Source of the DNA: JACVRM01 sp963809765
GTDB lineage: Bacteria > Actinomycetota > Thermoleophilia > Gaiellales > Gaiellaceae
NCBI GenBank assembly: GCA_963809765.1
Contig: CAWEKT010000003.1
Location: 1 to 64,000 of the forward strand
Length of the DNA stretch: 64,000 nucleotides
Direction of reading: 5' to 3'
The position numbers and the translations under genes were made by a program. The first letter of the stretch is position 1. Each line of letters opens with the position of its first letter. This document shows, piece after piece, positions 10,103 through 19,553 of the stretch. The notes under the pieces were generated by a model. The model saw nothing but the letters and a program-made list of their open reading frames with translations. It did not search any database and was not told the DNA's origin.

Positions 10103-11208
10103 TCAGCGCGCCGCGACGGCTTCCAGCAAGACGTCGCGGATGCGCTCGGCCGCGTGCCCGTCCCAGCCCTCCGGGACTCGTGTGCTCGCGCCCGCTCGAG
10201 CACGCAGGAGGCCGGGAACCTCGACGATCCGCTCCGGCGCCAGCCCGAGGAGGACGTTCGTCCCCGACTCGACGGTCACCGGCCGCTCCGTGTTGTCGCG
10301 CAGCGTGAAGCACGGGACGCCGAGGTAGGTCGTCTCCTCCTGGATGCCGCCGGAGTCGGTCACGACAGCCGCAGCAGGCCGCGACCAGGCTGAGGAACTC
10401 GACGTACCCGACCGGCTGGACAAGGCGAAGCTCGGTGGGCGCGCGAAAGCCGAGCCGGTCGATCGCCTGGCGCGTGCGCGGGTGCGCCGGAAAGACGACC
10501 GGCAGCTCCTGTGCGAGCTGTGCCACCGCCTCGAGCGCACGCCGCAGCAGTTCGCCTTCGAAGAGCGCGGCTCGGTGCAACGTCACCACGACGTACCTGC
10601 CCGGCTCGAGACCGTGGCGCTCCGCCGCGCCGAACGACTCGAAGCGGGGCCGGAGCGCCACCAGCGTGTCGATCATCGTGTTGCCGACATCGTGGATCGC
10701 CTCCGCCGGCCGCCCCTCGCGCAGCAGGTTCTCGCGAGCCTCGGGCGAGTGCGTGAAGAGCAGGTCGGACACCGTGTCTGCCACGATCCGGTTCAGCTCC
10801 TCGGGCATCGTCGGGTCGAAGCTCCGCAGCCCCGCCTCGACGTGCCCGACCGGGATGCGCAGGGTCGCTGCGGTCAGGGCGGCTGCGGCGGTCGAGTTGA
10901 CGTCGCCGGGCACGAGCACGACGTCGGGCCGCTCGGAGACCAGCACGGGCTCGAGGCGCTCGATCACGCGCGCCACCTGCACGGCCTGTGTCGCAGAGCC
11001 GACCCCGAGCAAGTGCGACCGGCTCGCCCAGCTCGAACTCCTCGAGGAAGATCGCCGACAGCTCGTGGTCGTAGTGCTGCCCCGTGTGCACGAGGACGTG
11101 CTCGAAGAGCGCCGGATCGCGGCGCAGCACGGCCGCGATCGGCGCGATCTTCATCATGTTCGGCCGCGTGCCGACGACCGAGAGCACCTTGAGCGGCCCC
11201 TGTCCCAC
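10103..11208 (-). CDS. wecB: UDP-N-acetylglucosamine 2-epimerase
   Basis: This enzyme interconverts UDP-GlcNAc and UDP-ManNAc, giving a precursor for ManNAc or ManNAcA residues. Clear family segments are VGTRPNMMKIAPI, VHTGQHYDHELS, the VPGDVNSTAAAALTA and GHVEAGLRSFDPTMPEELNR region, and near the end VVTDSGGIQEETTYLGVPCF then LRDNTERPVTVESGTN. Frame breaks lie near 11,010 and 10,370, and the corrected length of about 368 residues is normal. The start is GTG at 11,206-11,208. It stands alone, divergent from the glycosyltransferase at 11,291, but belongs functionally to the surrounding glycan locus. Confidence 0.9.
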
Positions 11209-11290
11209 CTTCCGAGAATAGGGTCGATCGCCCCGGCGGACCTCGACCAGGCGGGGAGCCGCGGTCGCCCGCGGCGGTTACGTTCTGACC

Positions 11291-12476
11291 ATGGGGAACG
11301 GCTTTCGCCGACTCGTCTCGGGCTCGACGCTCGCCGTCGCCCTCGGTCTCGCGGCGGCCAACGGCTACCAGCTGCTGCTGCTCGCGGCCGCGGCTTCGGC
11401 CAGGCCGCCGGCCGGGCCTGCACCGGATGGGAGGCGCCTGCGGTTCGTCGTCCTGATCCCGGCGCACGACGAGGAGGAGCTGCTCCCGGCCTCCCTCGAC
11501 GCGGTCGCAGCGCAGGACTATCCCGGCGAGCTGGTGGACACCGTCGTCGTCGCGGACAACTGCTCGGACGCGACCGCGGAGGTCGCGCGCCGGGCCGGCG
11601 CACGGGTGCTCGTACGAAACGATCCCTCACGTCCGGGCAAGAGTCAGGCGCTGAACTGGGCAATGCCGCAGATCCTCGACTCCTGCGACGCCGTCGTCGT
11701 GCTCGACGCCGACTGCCTCCCCACACGCAACTTCCTGGCGGCAGCGTCGGCACACCTTGCCAACGGCGCTGCAGCGGCGCAGAGCGACGACGTCGTCGGC
11801 AACGCCGGCGACTCCGCCTCAGCAGCGCTGCAGGGCGGCCTCGTTTGCGCTCCTCGCTCGCGTGCGTGCCCAGGGCAAGGACGAGCTCGGGCTGTCGGCG
11901 GGGCTCTTCGGGACGGGCATGGCCTTTCGACGAGAGATCGTCGCCGCGCAGCCGTGGCACCCCGCAGCCCTCGACGACGGCCTGGACTACCACCTGCAGC
12001 TCGTGGACGCCGGGGTGCGGGTGCGCTTCATGCCGGAGACCCAGGTCGTCTCGCACATGCCCGCCTCGGCACCGGCGAGCCTCGGCCAGCAGCGACGCTG
12101 GGAGGCCGGCAAGCTGCAGTCGATCCGACGCTGGCTGCCTCGCCTCGTTCGCAACGGCATCCGCGAGCGTGACGCTGCGAAGCTCCACGCCGCGTTCGAC
12201 CTCGTCGTCCCGCCGCAGTCACTGCTGGCCGTGCTGAGCGGCGGCACCCTCCTGGCCTCGGCCGGCCTGGGATCCCGGCCGCTCGTGCGCCTCGCCGCGA
12301 TGAACGTTGCCGCGCAGGCGCTGTTCGTCGTCGGGGGGCTTCGGGTCGCGGACGCGCCTCCGGCCGTCTACAGGCACCTGCCCGCGGCGCCGCTTCTGAT
12401 GCTGCAGAAGCTCGCCATCTACGCGAGGCTGCTGACCGGTAGGCCGACGGACTGGACGACCGGCCACCGGCGGTGA
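11291..12476 (+). CDS. GT2-family membrane-associated glycosyltransferase
   Basis: This is an inverting glycosyltransferase that probably extends a lipid-linked glycan. An N-terminal hydrophobic segment (LAVALGLAAANGYQLLLLAA) anchors it. The GT-A core follows: FVVLIPAHDEEELLPASLDA, VVVADNCSDAT, the metal-binding LDADC, and the acceptor-site QQRRWEAGK (QxxRW) near residue 270. The C-terminus has further hydrophobic segments, as in processive GT2 enzymes. One frame break lies near 11,845. It is followed after about 60 bases by a GT4 enzyme on the same strand. Confidence 0.82.
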
Positions 12477-12538
12477 GCGTGCCCGCTCACGTGTGCACGG
12501 CGCCGCGCCGATAAGCAGAGTCGCGGGTTCGACCACGC

Positions 12539-13810
12539 ATGGAGGAGCTGCCGGCACATCCACAGACGAACGGCGGCGGCGTCCCCGCGCCGCACGTCGC
12601 CTACGTCATCGGCCTCCACCCCGCGCTCTCGATGACCTTCATCCTTCACGAGGTCGAGGCGCTGCGAGCGCTCGGAGCCGAGATCGAGACGATCTCCATC
12701 CGCCGGGCGACCGGCGAGCACCTGCTCTCCGCCCGGCACCGGGCGGCGGCCGAGACGACGTACTCGATCCTGCCGGCGCACTGGGGCGCACTCGTAGGAG
12801 CACATCTCTCGGCGCTTCGTCCGCCGCCCACTGCGCTACCTCGGCGACACTCGCGCTCGCGCTGCGCCTGTCGCCCCCGGGTCTGCGCGGGCACCTCTGG
12901 CAGCTCTTCTACTTCGCCGAGGCGATGCTCGCGTGGCGACACTGCGCCCGTGCGGGCGTGCGCCACGTGCACGCCCACATGGCGAACGTCCCTGCCGACG
13001 TTGCGCTGCTCGCGGCGCACTTCGGGCGCTGGCGCTGGAGCTTCACCATGCACGGCTCCTTCGAGCTCTTCGGCGTCCGCCTCCACCGGCTGCCGGAGAA
13101 GGTTCGTTCGGCGAGCTTCGTCGCGTGCATCAGCCACTTCACCCGCAGCCAGCTCATGAACCACGTCGAGGAAGACCAGTGGAGCAAGCTGCACGTCGTT
13201 CGCTGCGGCCTCGACCCCGCCGACTTCAAGCGCACGACTCGCTACGAGGAGTCGGACGGAGAAACGATTCTTGCGATCGGCAGGCTCGTGCCGGAGAAGG
13301 GCTACGGAATCCTGCTGGAGGCGCTGCGCCTGCTCCGGGACGAGGATGCGTGCGGCCCGCGTCGTGATTGTCGGCCCGGGGCCGAAGGACGCCGATCTGC
13401 GCGAGCTCGCCCGCAAACTCGGGCTGGAAGATCGCGTCGAGCTGACCGGAGCGGTTGGCTACGACGAGATCCGCGACCACTACGAGCGCGCCGCGATCGT
13501 GTGCTCGCCGAGCCTTGCAGAGGGGATTCCGTTCGTGCTCATGGAAGCATTGGCCATGGAGATCCCCGTCGTGGCGTCGCGAATCATGGGCGTGCCCGAG
13601 CTCGTCGAGGACGGCGTCTCGGGTCTCCTCGTCCCGCCGGGCGAACCGCGCGCCCTCGCGGATGCGCTTCGCGAGCTCCTCGGTGACCCGGAGCGGCGCG
13701 CAGCCATGGGTCGCGCCGGCCGGGCTCGGATCGTCGCGGACTTCGACGCACGCGGGTCTGCACGGCAGCTCGAAGACCTGTTTGCCTCCGTCGGGGCGGT
13801 AGCGCGCTGA
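12539..13810 (+). CDS. GT4-family glycosyltransferase
   Basis: This is a retaining glycosyltransferase of the colanic-acid/exopolysaccharide type. The N-terminal acceptor domain begins VAYVIGLHPALSMTFILHEV and contains GVRHVHAHMANVPADVALLA. The C-terminal GT4 donor domain has ILAIGRLVPEKGYGILLEAL and the EX7E-type motif region SPSLAEGIPFVLMEALAMEI. Breaks lie near 12,815 and 13,350, and the corrected length of about 423 residues is typical. The TGA stop at 13,808-13,810 overlaps the apparent CTG start of the next gene. Specificity is not predictable. Confidence 0.85.
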
Positions 13811-14746
13811 AGACGCTCCTCGTCACCAGTGCGGGCGGCCACCTCGCCGAGCTCCACCGCCTGCTCCCCCGGCTCCGCGGCGTCCCAGAGCAGCGCACCT
13901 GGGTGACGTTCGACACGCCTCAGAGCCGGTCGCTGCTCGACGGGGAGGACGTCGTGTTCGTACGCCACACCTATCCGCGCGACTTCGCCGGCATCGCCCA
14001 CAACACGGCCACCGCGGTCCGGATGCTCGGGCGGCGAGCAGGCGTGTCGGCGGTGGTCAGCAACGGGGCGGCCCTGGCCCTCGCCTTCCTCCCGTACGCC
14101 CGGATCCGCGGGCTGAACGCCTACTACATCGAGAGCGGCGGCCGTATTCACGCGCCCTCGCTCACCGGGCGTCTCCTCGAGTACTTGCCGGGCGTGTCCC
14201 TCTTCACACAGTACGACCGCTATGCGCGCGGACGCTGGCGCTACGCCGGATCGATTCTCGACGGGTTTTCGCCGGCCGAGCCGGCCGATGCAGACATCCG
14301 CCGCTTGACCGTCTCGCTCGGCACCACGCCGTACGGCTTCCGGCGGCTCGTGGAGCGCGTGCTGGAGATCGTCCCGGAGACGGTGGACGTGTGCTGGCAG
14401 GTCGGACCGACCGACGTGACGGGGCTACCCGTTCCCGAGCGCCGGGTCGTGCCGGTGCATGAGCTGGAAGAAGACATTCGCTCGTCGCGACGCGGTGATC
14501 GCCCACGCCGGCTTCGCCACAGCGGTCACCGCGCTCGAGCTCGGCCGCTGCCCCGTGCTCGTGCCGCGCCGCCGGGAGCTCGACGAGAACGTGGACGACC
14601 ACCAGCTCGAGATCGCCGGCGAGCTCGCGAACCGCGGCCTGGCCGTGGCGCGGGCGGTCGAGGAGCTGACGTGGGACGACGTCGTCGCCGCAGCCCGCAA
14701 GCGGGTGGCGGTGCACAACGAACTTCCGCCGATCGAGCTCTCGTAG
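13807..14746 (+). CDS. Alg14/Alg13-type glycosyltransferase in one polypeptide (PssD/PssE-like)
   Basis: The N-terminal half (KTLLVTSAGGHLAELHRLLP, then VVSNGAALALAFLPYARIRG) matches the membrane-anchoring Alg14/PssD subunit. The C-terminal half (LTVSLGTTPYGFRRLVERVL, then AVIAHAGFATAVTALELGRC) matches the Alg13/PssE catalytic GT28 C-domain. In many bacteria these are separate genes. The only frame break is near 14,480. The canonical N-terminus starts directly after a CTG that overlaps the previous TGA. No in-frame ATG, GTG or TTG lies just upstream, and the first GTG (13,903) would delete the conserved GGHLAEL loop. Predicted role: adding glucuronate or GlcNAc to the lipid-linked glycan. Confidence 0.75.
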
Positions 14747-14785
14747 CACGGTCTGTCGCCCGGAGGCGACGCTCCAACAGAAGCC

Positions 14786-14842
14786 GGGTCAGTCCCCCGG
14801 AGGCGACGCGTCAGCGTCGGGTCGCCTCCGGGGGACTGACCC
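14786..14842. repeat. Palindromic repeat, copy 1
   Basis: Two 22-base arms, GGGTCAGTCCCC... and its exact complement, flank a 13-base loop. A degenerate half copy precedes it at about 14,752-14,775. It lies between convergent genes and provides the end of the minus-strand pyruvyl transferase gene. The same family recurs at 40,161-40,285 and 63,109-63,158. Confidence 0.85.
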
Positions 14843-16055
14843 TTCCACCATCGCCGCGATCTTCTGCATCGCCCCCAGCGCGCTCTCCCGCTCGCGTGCG
14901 ACTGCGTCGAAGAGCGCCGACCGGCGCGCGGGCAACTCGGACAGAAAGCGGTCGAGCGCCTCGACCGTGCCTTCCGGCGTCATCGTGTCCGCGTCCAGCA
15001 CAAAGTCGCCGAGCCCGAGACGGCCGAAGAGCTCGTTCGTCTTGAACTCGCACGCGATCGGGAGCACCGGAACGCCGGCGTTCAGCGCCAGGATCGCCGC
15101 ATGCATGCGCGCCGCAACCACGAGGTCGAACCCACCGAAGCGCTCCTGCAACTCGCGCGGACGGTGCCAGTCCGAGCTCACCTCGACCCGACTCGCGACC
15201 TCGTCCGGCAGCAGCTCGACGATCTCGCGCGCCAGGCGCGAGTCGTCGGTCACGTACTCGGGCACGCCCTGGCACGTCGACAGGAACGTGACCGCCGCGT
15301 CGTGTCGGCGAACGAGGTGGGTCACGAGCGCCGCCATCGACTGGCGGTAGCCCTGCCCCGCGCCGGGCCACTCCCGAACTGAGACCGCGACGCGCGGCCG
15401 CGTCCGGCAACGACCCCTCACGTGCCGCCGCGAGCGTCTCCGGGCTCGCCCACAGGAAGGCTGTGTCGGCCGCAAGCTCGCCGCGCAGGCCGATGTCCTC
15501 GAGGTGGCGCAGCGAGCGCTCGTCGCGCACGAACACGGTCACGCCGTCGAGAGACCGCCGGAGCGCGACCCGGTTCGACCCGCTTGCGAAAGGGCCCGAG
15601 CGACTGGGGCCCGAGCACGAGCGGACGGCGAAGCGCCCGGCAGACACGGAAGTCGAGCAGGTGCGGCGCCAGCCGGTACTGCTCGACGAGGTACGTGCCG
15701 CCCTTGCTGATGACGAGATCGGCCCGCGCGTACTCGTCGAGGAGCTCGAGCTCTCGCCTGCGGAGCGAGGAGCCGTGCCGGAACGCGCAGCCCCCGGCCG
15801 AGCAGCCGGGCGGCGAGCAGGGCGCGCGCGATCCCGACCGCGCGCACAGGAGTCCGCTCGGCCGCCGAACACGTGCCACGGCCATGGGCGGATCGCGAGC
15901 TCAGGGAAGAGCCGCGCCGACACGTCGGGTTGCTGGTCGTAGACGGTGAACTCGACGGGCCGCCCGAGACGCTCGCGGAGCGCCTCGATGGTCGCCTCGA
16001 CGATCGCGGCGTCGCCGCCGTTGAGCAGCACGCAGTTCGTGATGTGGACTCGCAC
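14789..16055 (-). CDS. Polysaccharide pyruvyl transferase family protein
   Basis: The likely role is transfer of pyruvate from PEP to form a ketal on a glycan sugar. The family pattern is visible: VHITNCVLLNGGDAAIVEAT at the N-terminus, DLVISKGGTYLVEQYRLAPH, VFVRDERSLRHLEDIG, and near the end VVAARMHAAILALNAGVPVL, with the conserved RMHA and EFKTNELFGRLGL. Breaks lie near 15,850, 15,600 and 15,405. The last 17 or so residues (after KIAAMVEG) and the TGA stop are encoded by the palindromic repeat at 14,786-14,842, so the natural C-terminus seems to have been replaced. It lies 24 bases after the TylF-type gene, probably in one operon with wzx. Confidence 0.78.
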
Positions 16056-16079
16056 CGGCGTCTCGACCCCGGGTCGCCG

Positions 16080-16790
16080 TCATGCGCTGACGCGCCTGAG
16101 GACGAGGCTGGTGTCGACCGCCGGCGGCCTCGAGCCCATGACGTCGCGGGCGATCTCGACATCGCGCGCACGACCGAGGAACTCGTCCACCGCGGCTCTC
16201 GCGCCCTCGAAGTTGTGGTAGTCGTCGCACACGAGGTAGCCGCCGGTCTCGAGGTGCGGGTAGATGCGCTCGAGGCACGTCCGGACGGGGTCGTACCAGT
16301 CGCAGTCGAGATGGGCGAACGCCACCGGCCCCTCAGGACGGAGGATGTCCTCGAACAGGCCGCGGTGCAGCTGGGTGGCGCCGCCGGTGCAGACCTCCGC
16401 CAGCAGCGATGCGACCCGCGCCTCGAGATCGGGCAGGTAGCCGTAGTACGGGTCGCCGCCGATTCCCTCCGAGCGCCCCGAGGCGATCGCCTCGTACCGC
16501 CTCGCTGCGCTCGCCCCGTCCTTGTCGCTGGACGGCGCGGGGATCGCCGAGAACACGTCGTAGACGTGCAAGGTCCGCCCAGGGGGAAGCCGGGCGCAGA
16601 TGACCGCTGCCGAGCCGCCGAGCGCAGCTCCGCACTCGAGGAAGTCGCCTCGTACGGTGAGCGCGCGGTCGACCGCGGCCTCGAGCTGCCGGAGGCTCCG
16701 CCACGAGAGGTACGTGAGCTTGCGGCGCTTGACTGTGCGGGCCGTGCCCGACACGCCGAGCCGGTCGCGAAGCCGCGCGACGCGCCTCAT
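16080..16790 (-). CDS. TylF/MycF-type macrocin O-methyltransferase family protein
   Basis: This is probably a Mg-dependent SAM O-methyltransferase acting on a deoxysugar or glycan sugar. Conserved segments are RGDFLECGAALGGSAAVICA, HVYDVFSAIPAPSSDKDG, and the metal- and substrate-binding FAHLDCDWYDPVRTCLERIY followed by TGGYLVCDDYHNFEGARAAV. The frame is intact over about 235 residues, normal for the family. Start choices are ATG 16,788-16,790 or the adjacent GTG 16,791-16,793. The ATG shares a base with the likely flippase stop (TGATG). It has a GT locus context rather than a macrolide one. Confidence 0.78.
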   Translation of the reverse strand: MRRVARLRDRLGVSGTARTVKRRKLTYLSWRSLRQLEAAVDRALTVRGDFLECGAALGGSAAVICARLPPGRTLHVYDVFSAIPAPSSDKDGASAARRYEAIASGRSEGIGGDPYYGYLPDLEARVASLLAEVCTGGATQLHRGLFEDILRPEGPVAFAHLDCDWYDPVRTCLERIYPHLETGGYLVCDDYHNFEGARAAVDEFLGRARDVEIARDVMGSRPPAVDTSLVLRRVSA

Positions 16791-18313
16791 CACGTTGCGC
16801 TGCCGGCGCGGTAGCACGTGCGCCCGCAGCAGCGTCCTCAGCTCTCCCCAGGCTTCGAGCCGGAAGCGCCACGCGATCGCCGAGATAGGCGGCAGCTCCG
16901 ACTCCGAGGCCGAGGAGAAGGCGCAGGAGCGGCGAGCGACCGTCGAGCAGCCACTTCGCACGCGGCGACGGGCACTGCCGTCGCCGCCGCGGCCAGCGCG
17001 ATCCCCTGGAGCGAGCGGACGACGTCGCCGAGGCTCATCCCGATCAGCCGTCCCGGGATCGCCAGCGCCGGCGGGGCGAGCAGAACCGTCCGAACGGCGT
17101 ACGCAACAGCCACGCCGACTGCGCCCCACTGCACCCCGATGACGACCGCCGTGACGGTGACGGCCGCGTTGGCGAGGCCCCAGCGGAACATCCAGTCGGT
17201 CCGGCCGCGCGCCTGGTAGATCCAGCCCGCGGTCGCCGTCACCGTCTGCAGGAGCCCGACGACGCAGAGGATGCGGAAGATCTCGATCGCCCCTTGCCAC
17301 TGGCCGCCGAGCAGCGTGAGGACGAGTGGCTCCGCGACGACGAAGAGGACCACGGTCAGCGGGAACGTCACGAATGCGATCAGCCTGACCGCCCGCAGGT
17401 AGGCGCTGCGGATCCGCTCGACCGCGTCTCCGAGCCGGGAGAGCGCGGGAAACATGACGCGGCCGCTCACCCAGGTGACCTGGCTGAGCGGCAGGAGCAT
17501 GAGCTGGTACGCGCGCGAGTAGAGCCCGAGCGGCCCAGCGCCGGCGCCCACGCCGACGGCGAGCTGGTCGACGGAGCGGATCCAGTACCACGTGGCGTTG
17601 TACCCGGCGAGGTGACCGCCGTAGGCGAGCAGCTCCCGGGCCGATTCCCGGTCGGGCCGCTGCCTCGGCCACCAGCTCGTCGACAGCCAGAGCCCGAGCG
17701 AGCGGGCGCCGGCCTGCGTCAGCGCCTGCACGACCAGGCTCCACACGCCCGCTCCCGCCCAGGCCGCACCGATGGCTGCGGCGAAGGAGAGGACGACCGC
17801 CCCGCTCTCGATCACCGCGAGGCGCCTGAAGTCCATCCGCCGCTCGGCGAGCCCTGTCTGCACCGCTCCGAGCCCGGCCAGCGGGAGGCTCGCCGCCAGC
17901 GCAACCGTGATCCCCACGAGCCGCGGCTCGTCGTAGATCGCCGCGACGAGCGGTGCGAGTGCCGCGAGCGCGAGACCGAGCAGCAGGGCAGTGCCGGCGT
18001 TGACCCAGAACGCGGTCGAGCGGTGCCGCTCCGTGAGCTCGGGCCGCTGGACGAGCGCGGCCGTCAGGCCGAGATCGACGAAGACGGCTGCGAAACCGGT
18101 GAAGACGGCCGCCATGGCGAGCAGGCCGAAGTCGGCAGGAGCGAGCATGCGCGCGAGAACTGCCACGCCGGCGACGGCAGCGGCGTGCTGGACGAGCCGG
18201 CCGCTCGCCGTCCAGGCGAGTGCCGTCACCGAGACACCGGTCAGCTCGCCGGCCAAGAGGTCGTCGTGCGGTGCAGCCGACGCGCTCCCGCCGAGCGCCA
18301 CTTCAGAGCTCAT
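16790..18313 (-). CDS. Wzx-type lipid-linked oligosaccharide flippase (MOP superfamily)
   Basis: This polytopic membrane protein would flip the undecaprenyl-linked repeat unit across the membrane. About 12 hydrophobic segments are visible, starting with ASGRLVQHAAAVAGVAVLAR and MLAPADFGLLAMAAVFTGFA, the typical RfbX/WzxC opening. Family segments such as LAYGGHLAGYNATWYWIRS and VDQLAVGVGAGAGPLGLYSR are clear. The reading frame is lost near 16,960, and the corrected end is TGA at 16,790-16,792 overlapping the TylF-type start. The ATG start at 18,311-18,313 leaves 69 bases to the divergent LuxR-type gene. Confidence 0.82.
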
Positions 18314-18358
18314 TGGCTCATCATGCGGCGTCCAGAGGACGCGCAGGCAGGCAGGCGG

Positions 18359-18371
18359 ACAGGGGACCTGT
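18359..18371. promoter_or_regulatory. Inverted repeat between wzx and LuxR-type gene
   Basis: ACAGG-GGA-CCTGT is a perfect 5-3-5 inverted repeat in the 69-base divergent gap, 12 bases before the GTG of the regulator. It could be an operator for that regulator. This is inference from position and symmetry only. Confidence 0.3.
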
Positions 18372-18382
18372 ACTGTCAGAGG

Positions 18383-19090
18383 GTGGCCAGGGTGGGGAAG
18401 GCACAGGCGCCCGCGCAGCAAGAATCCCGTCTGGACGTCCTCGTGCTGCGAGGAGGCCAGGCGAAGCACGTGCGAGAGGTGCTCTCTGTCCTCGCGAACG
18501 GCGTCGCCACCGCTCACCGAGTTGAGGCAGCCGACGAGTGGCGCCAGGGCGAGCTCGGGAAGCCGGGGGTGATCCTGATCTGCGGCATGACCGGCGACGA
18601 TGCCGCCACGCTGGCGTGCACGATCCACGCAGAGTCGCCAGCGGCCTGCATGGTGGTCGTCGTCGCAAGCGTCTCGCAGCGCGAGCTGCGGGACCTGCTG
18701 GCGGCCGGGACCGTCGGCATCGTCAGCCAGGACGACGTCCGGCAAACCCTCGAAACCACTGTCGACGCCGTCTCCAGAGGGCTCGTGGTCGTGCCGACCA
18801 CGCTCTGGCAGCCGCTGGCGCGGCCCACGCTCTCGCCACGTGAGAAGCAGGCTCTGGCGATGGTGGTCATGGGATTTTCGAACGGCGAGATCGCCGCCCG
18901 TCTCTACGTCACCGAGGCAACCGTCAAGAGCCACCTGTCGTCCGCGTTCGCGAAGCTCGGCGTCCGCTCCCGGGCCCAGGCAACTGCGCTCATCCTGGAT
19001 CCAAACCAGGGACTGGGAGCCGGCGTGCTCGCGATTTCCGACGGAGCCCCGCGACGCAGGCGGCGGGCCGGCGCCTCCGCAGCGGACTGA
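18383..19090 (+). CDS. LuxR-family regulator with degenerate receiver-like domain
   Basis: The C-terminal NarL/LuxR DNA-binding domain is clear: LSPREKQALAMVVMGFSNGE, IAARLYVTEATVKSHLSSAF, AKLGVRSRAQATALIL. The first 130 residues look like a response-regulator receiver fold (RLDVLVLRGGQAKHVREVLS). The strand that should carry the phospho-accepting Asp reads GVILICGMTGDDAA, so phosphorylation is unlikely. The start is GTG 18,383, since translation from further upstream would run into the flippase promoter area. It ends six bases from the convergent end of the lasso B2 gene and may regulate the lasso cluster or the polysaccharide genes. Confidence 0.72.
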   Translation: MARVGKAQAPAQQESRLDVLVLRGGQAKHVREVLSVLANGVATAHRVEAADEWRQGELGKPGVILICGMTGDDAATLACTIHAESPAACMVVVVASVSQRELRDLLAAGTVGIVSQDDVRQTLETTVDAVSRGLVVVPTTLWQPLARPTLSPREKQALAMVVMGFSNGEIAARLYVTEATVKSHLSSAFAKLGVRSRAQATALILDPNQGLGAGVLAISDGAPRRRRRAGASAAD

Positions 19091-19096
19091 CTCGCC

Positions 19097-19522
19097 TCAG
19101 ATCTCGACGACCCGGCTGAAGTCGCGCGCCGGAAGCAGCGCAACGCCGTTGCTCTCCACCCAGGCGTGGGCCTCGAAAGGCTCCGTCCGGACGCCGAGGA
19201 TCACCGATGCGAAGATGCCCCGGCGTGCGAGCATCGCTGTCAGCACGAGCGAGCGCATGAGACAGCGAGAGTCGAACGGCATCGGCTCGAGCACACGCCG
19301 GACGACGTCGCCCAGGCGGATCGCGGCCTGCTGCTGGTGGGTCTCCGCAGCGGCGACGGCGCGTCCCGTGCTGTCGCGGCGGAGCGCCGTTACGGCGCCC
19401 CGAAGACCGCGCCGCGCAAGCAGCCAGCGCACGCGGGGATAGATCACCGCAATCTCGGCAGCGATCGCGACCTTCTCCGCGAACGGTCGCTTGCGCAGGT
19501 GATCTAGCTGAGAGACGGCCAT
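19097..19522 (-). CDS. Lasso peptide biosynthesis B2 protein (transglutaminase-like leader protease)
   Basis: This Cys protease cleaves the leader from the lasso precursor. The 141-residue protein is intact and contains the catalytic Cys87 in PFDSRCLMRSLVLTAMLARR and His119 in EAHAWVESNGVALLPARDF, with Asp134 a candidate third residue. The N-terminal part is helical (KVAIAAEIAVIYPRVRWLLA), as usual for this family. The start is ATG 19,520-19,522, 31 bases after the B1 gene stop. It is the last gene of the cluster. Compared with it, the paralogue at 24,181 has lost both catalytic residues. Confidence 0.85.
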   Translation of the reverse strand: MAVSQLDHLRKRPFAEKVAIAAEIAVIYPRVRWLLARRGLRGAVTALRRDSTGRAVAAAETHQQQAAIRLGDVVRRVLEPMPFDSRCLMRSLVLTAMLARRGIFASVILGVRTEPFEAHAWVESNGVALLPARDFSRVVEI

Positions 19523-19553
19523 GTCGTGTGAGACTCGCGCGAAAGCAGGCGCG

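Noticed and set aside
16080..17744. Single fused flippase-methyltransferase
   Set aside because: The continuous frame results from a shift near 16,960; the corrected flippase stop overlaps the methyltransferase ATG as TGATG.
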